A stretch of 6,137 nt of DNA, from assembly GCA_044357715.1 (NCBI GenBank), contig JBIKPA010000177.1, positions 1 to 6,137 of the forward strand, given 5' to 3'. The notes beneath the pieces were generated by a model that ran no database searches, was not told where the DNA came from, and was given only the letters and a program-made list of their open reading frames with translations. This stretch comes from IMCC26207 sp044357715 (lineage in GTDB: Bacteria > Actinomycetota > Acidimicrobiia > Acidimicrobiales > Microtrichaceae). The position numbers and the translations under genes were made by a program. Below are positions 6,088 to 6,137 of the stretch, one piece after another (positions within the stretch are counted from its first letter, which is position 1; the number at the start of each line of letters is the position of its first letter).

Positions 6088-6137
6088 GCAACCTGATTTC
6101 CTGCTGGGCTTCCGCTCCTAACCCGGTCCATCTTGGA

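Larger units (their letters stand above)
5991..6137. other. Tail after the permease with a strong Shine-Dalgarno sequence but no recognised gene
   Basis: Ten bases after the permease stop, TAAGGAG (5999-6005) is the best Shine-Dalgarno match in the window, which suggests that another gene follows in the same operon. No frame in the remaining bases gives a recognisable protein start. The only start codon near it is GTG at 6018, twelve bases away, which opens a 20-codon frame. I recognise nothing else here on either strand. Confidence 0.5.

Noticed and set aside
5974..6096. 40-codon frame starting at ATG 5974 inside the permease end
   Set aside because: It overlaps the permease tail by 17 bases, shows no known motif, and its in-frame extension upstream is only a shadow of the permease. 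GGAG nine bases before the ATG is the only support.

Overview
The window most likely comes from an actinobacterium, and Acidimicrobiia (Ilumatobacter-like) is my best guess. Three things point there: moderately high GC content, codon use that favours G/C without being extreme, and long Thr/Pro linkers of the TTTTTVPPTT kind, which are common in secreted proteins of that class. This assignment is inference from style; no marker gene is present.

The layout has three real genes and a short tail. (1) Positions 1-1049, minus strand: a class I adenylate-forming (ANL) enzyme, probably an acyl-CoA synthetase. Its start is inside the window and its C-terminal end runs off the left edge. (2) Positions 1109-4189, minus strand: a very large secreted beta-1,3-glucanase made of a signal peptide, a GH16 laminarinase domain, two near-duplicate CBM6 domains and a GH64 laminaripentaose-producing glucanase domain, joined by Thr/Pro linkers. 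(3) Positions 4190-4328: a divergent promoter region with a perfect 15-bp palindrome. (4) Positions 4329-5990, plus strand: a 12-TM APC-superfamily permease of the amino acid/choline (ACT) type. (5) Positions 5991-6137: a tail with a strong ribosome-binding sequence but no recognisable gene.

The centrepiece is gene 2, which puts two unrelated beta-1,3-glucanase folds on one secreted chain. A GH16 endo-enzyme could make new chain ends, the CBM6 pair could hold the enzyme on insoluble glucan, and a GH64 module could release pentasaccharides. Laminarin, curdlan-like glucan or fungal cell wall are plausible substrates. No oligosaccharide importer, intracellular glucosidase or regulator lies in the window. 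The permease and the ligase are not obviously part of glucan use. The ligase follows the glucanase on the same strand after 59 bases and may share its transcript. The permease only shares the divergent promoter region. I see no tRNA, rRNA, CRISPR array, insertion sequence or known defence system. The multidomain glucanase is the most noteworthy object, and its parts belong to known families.
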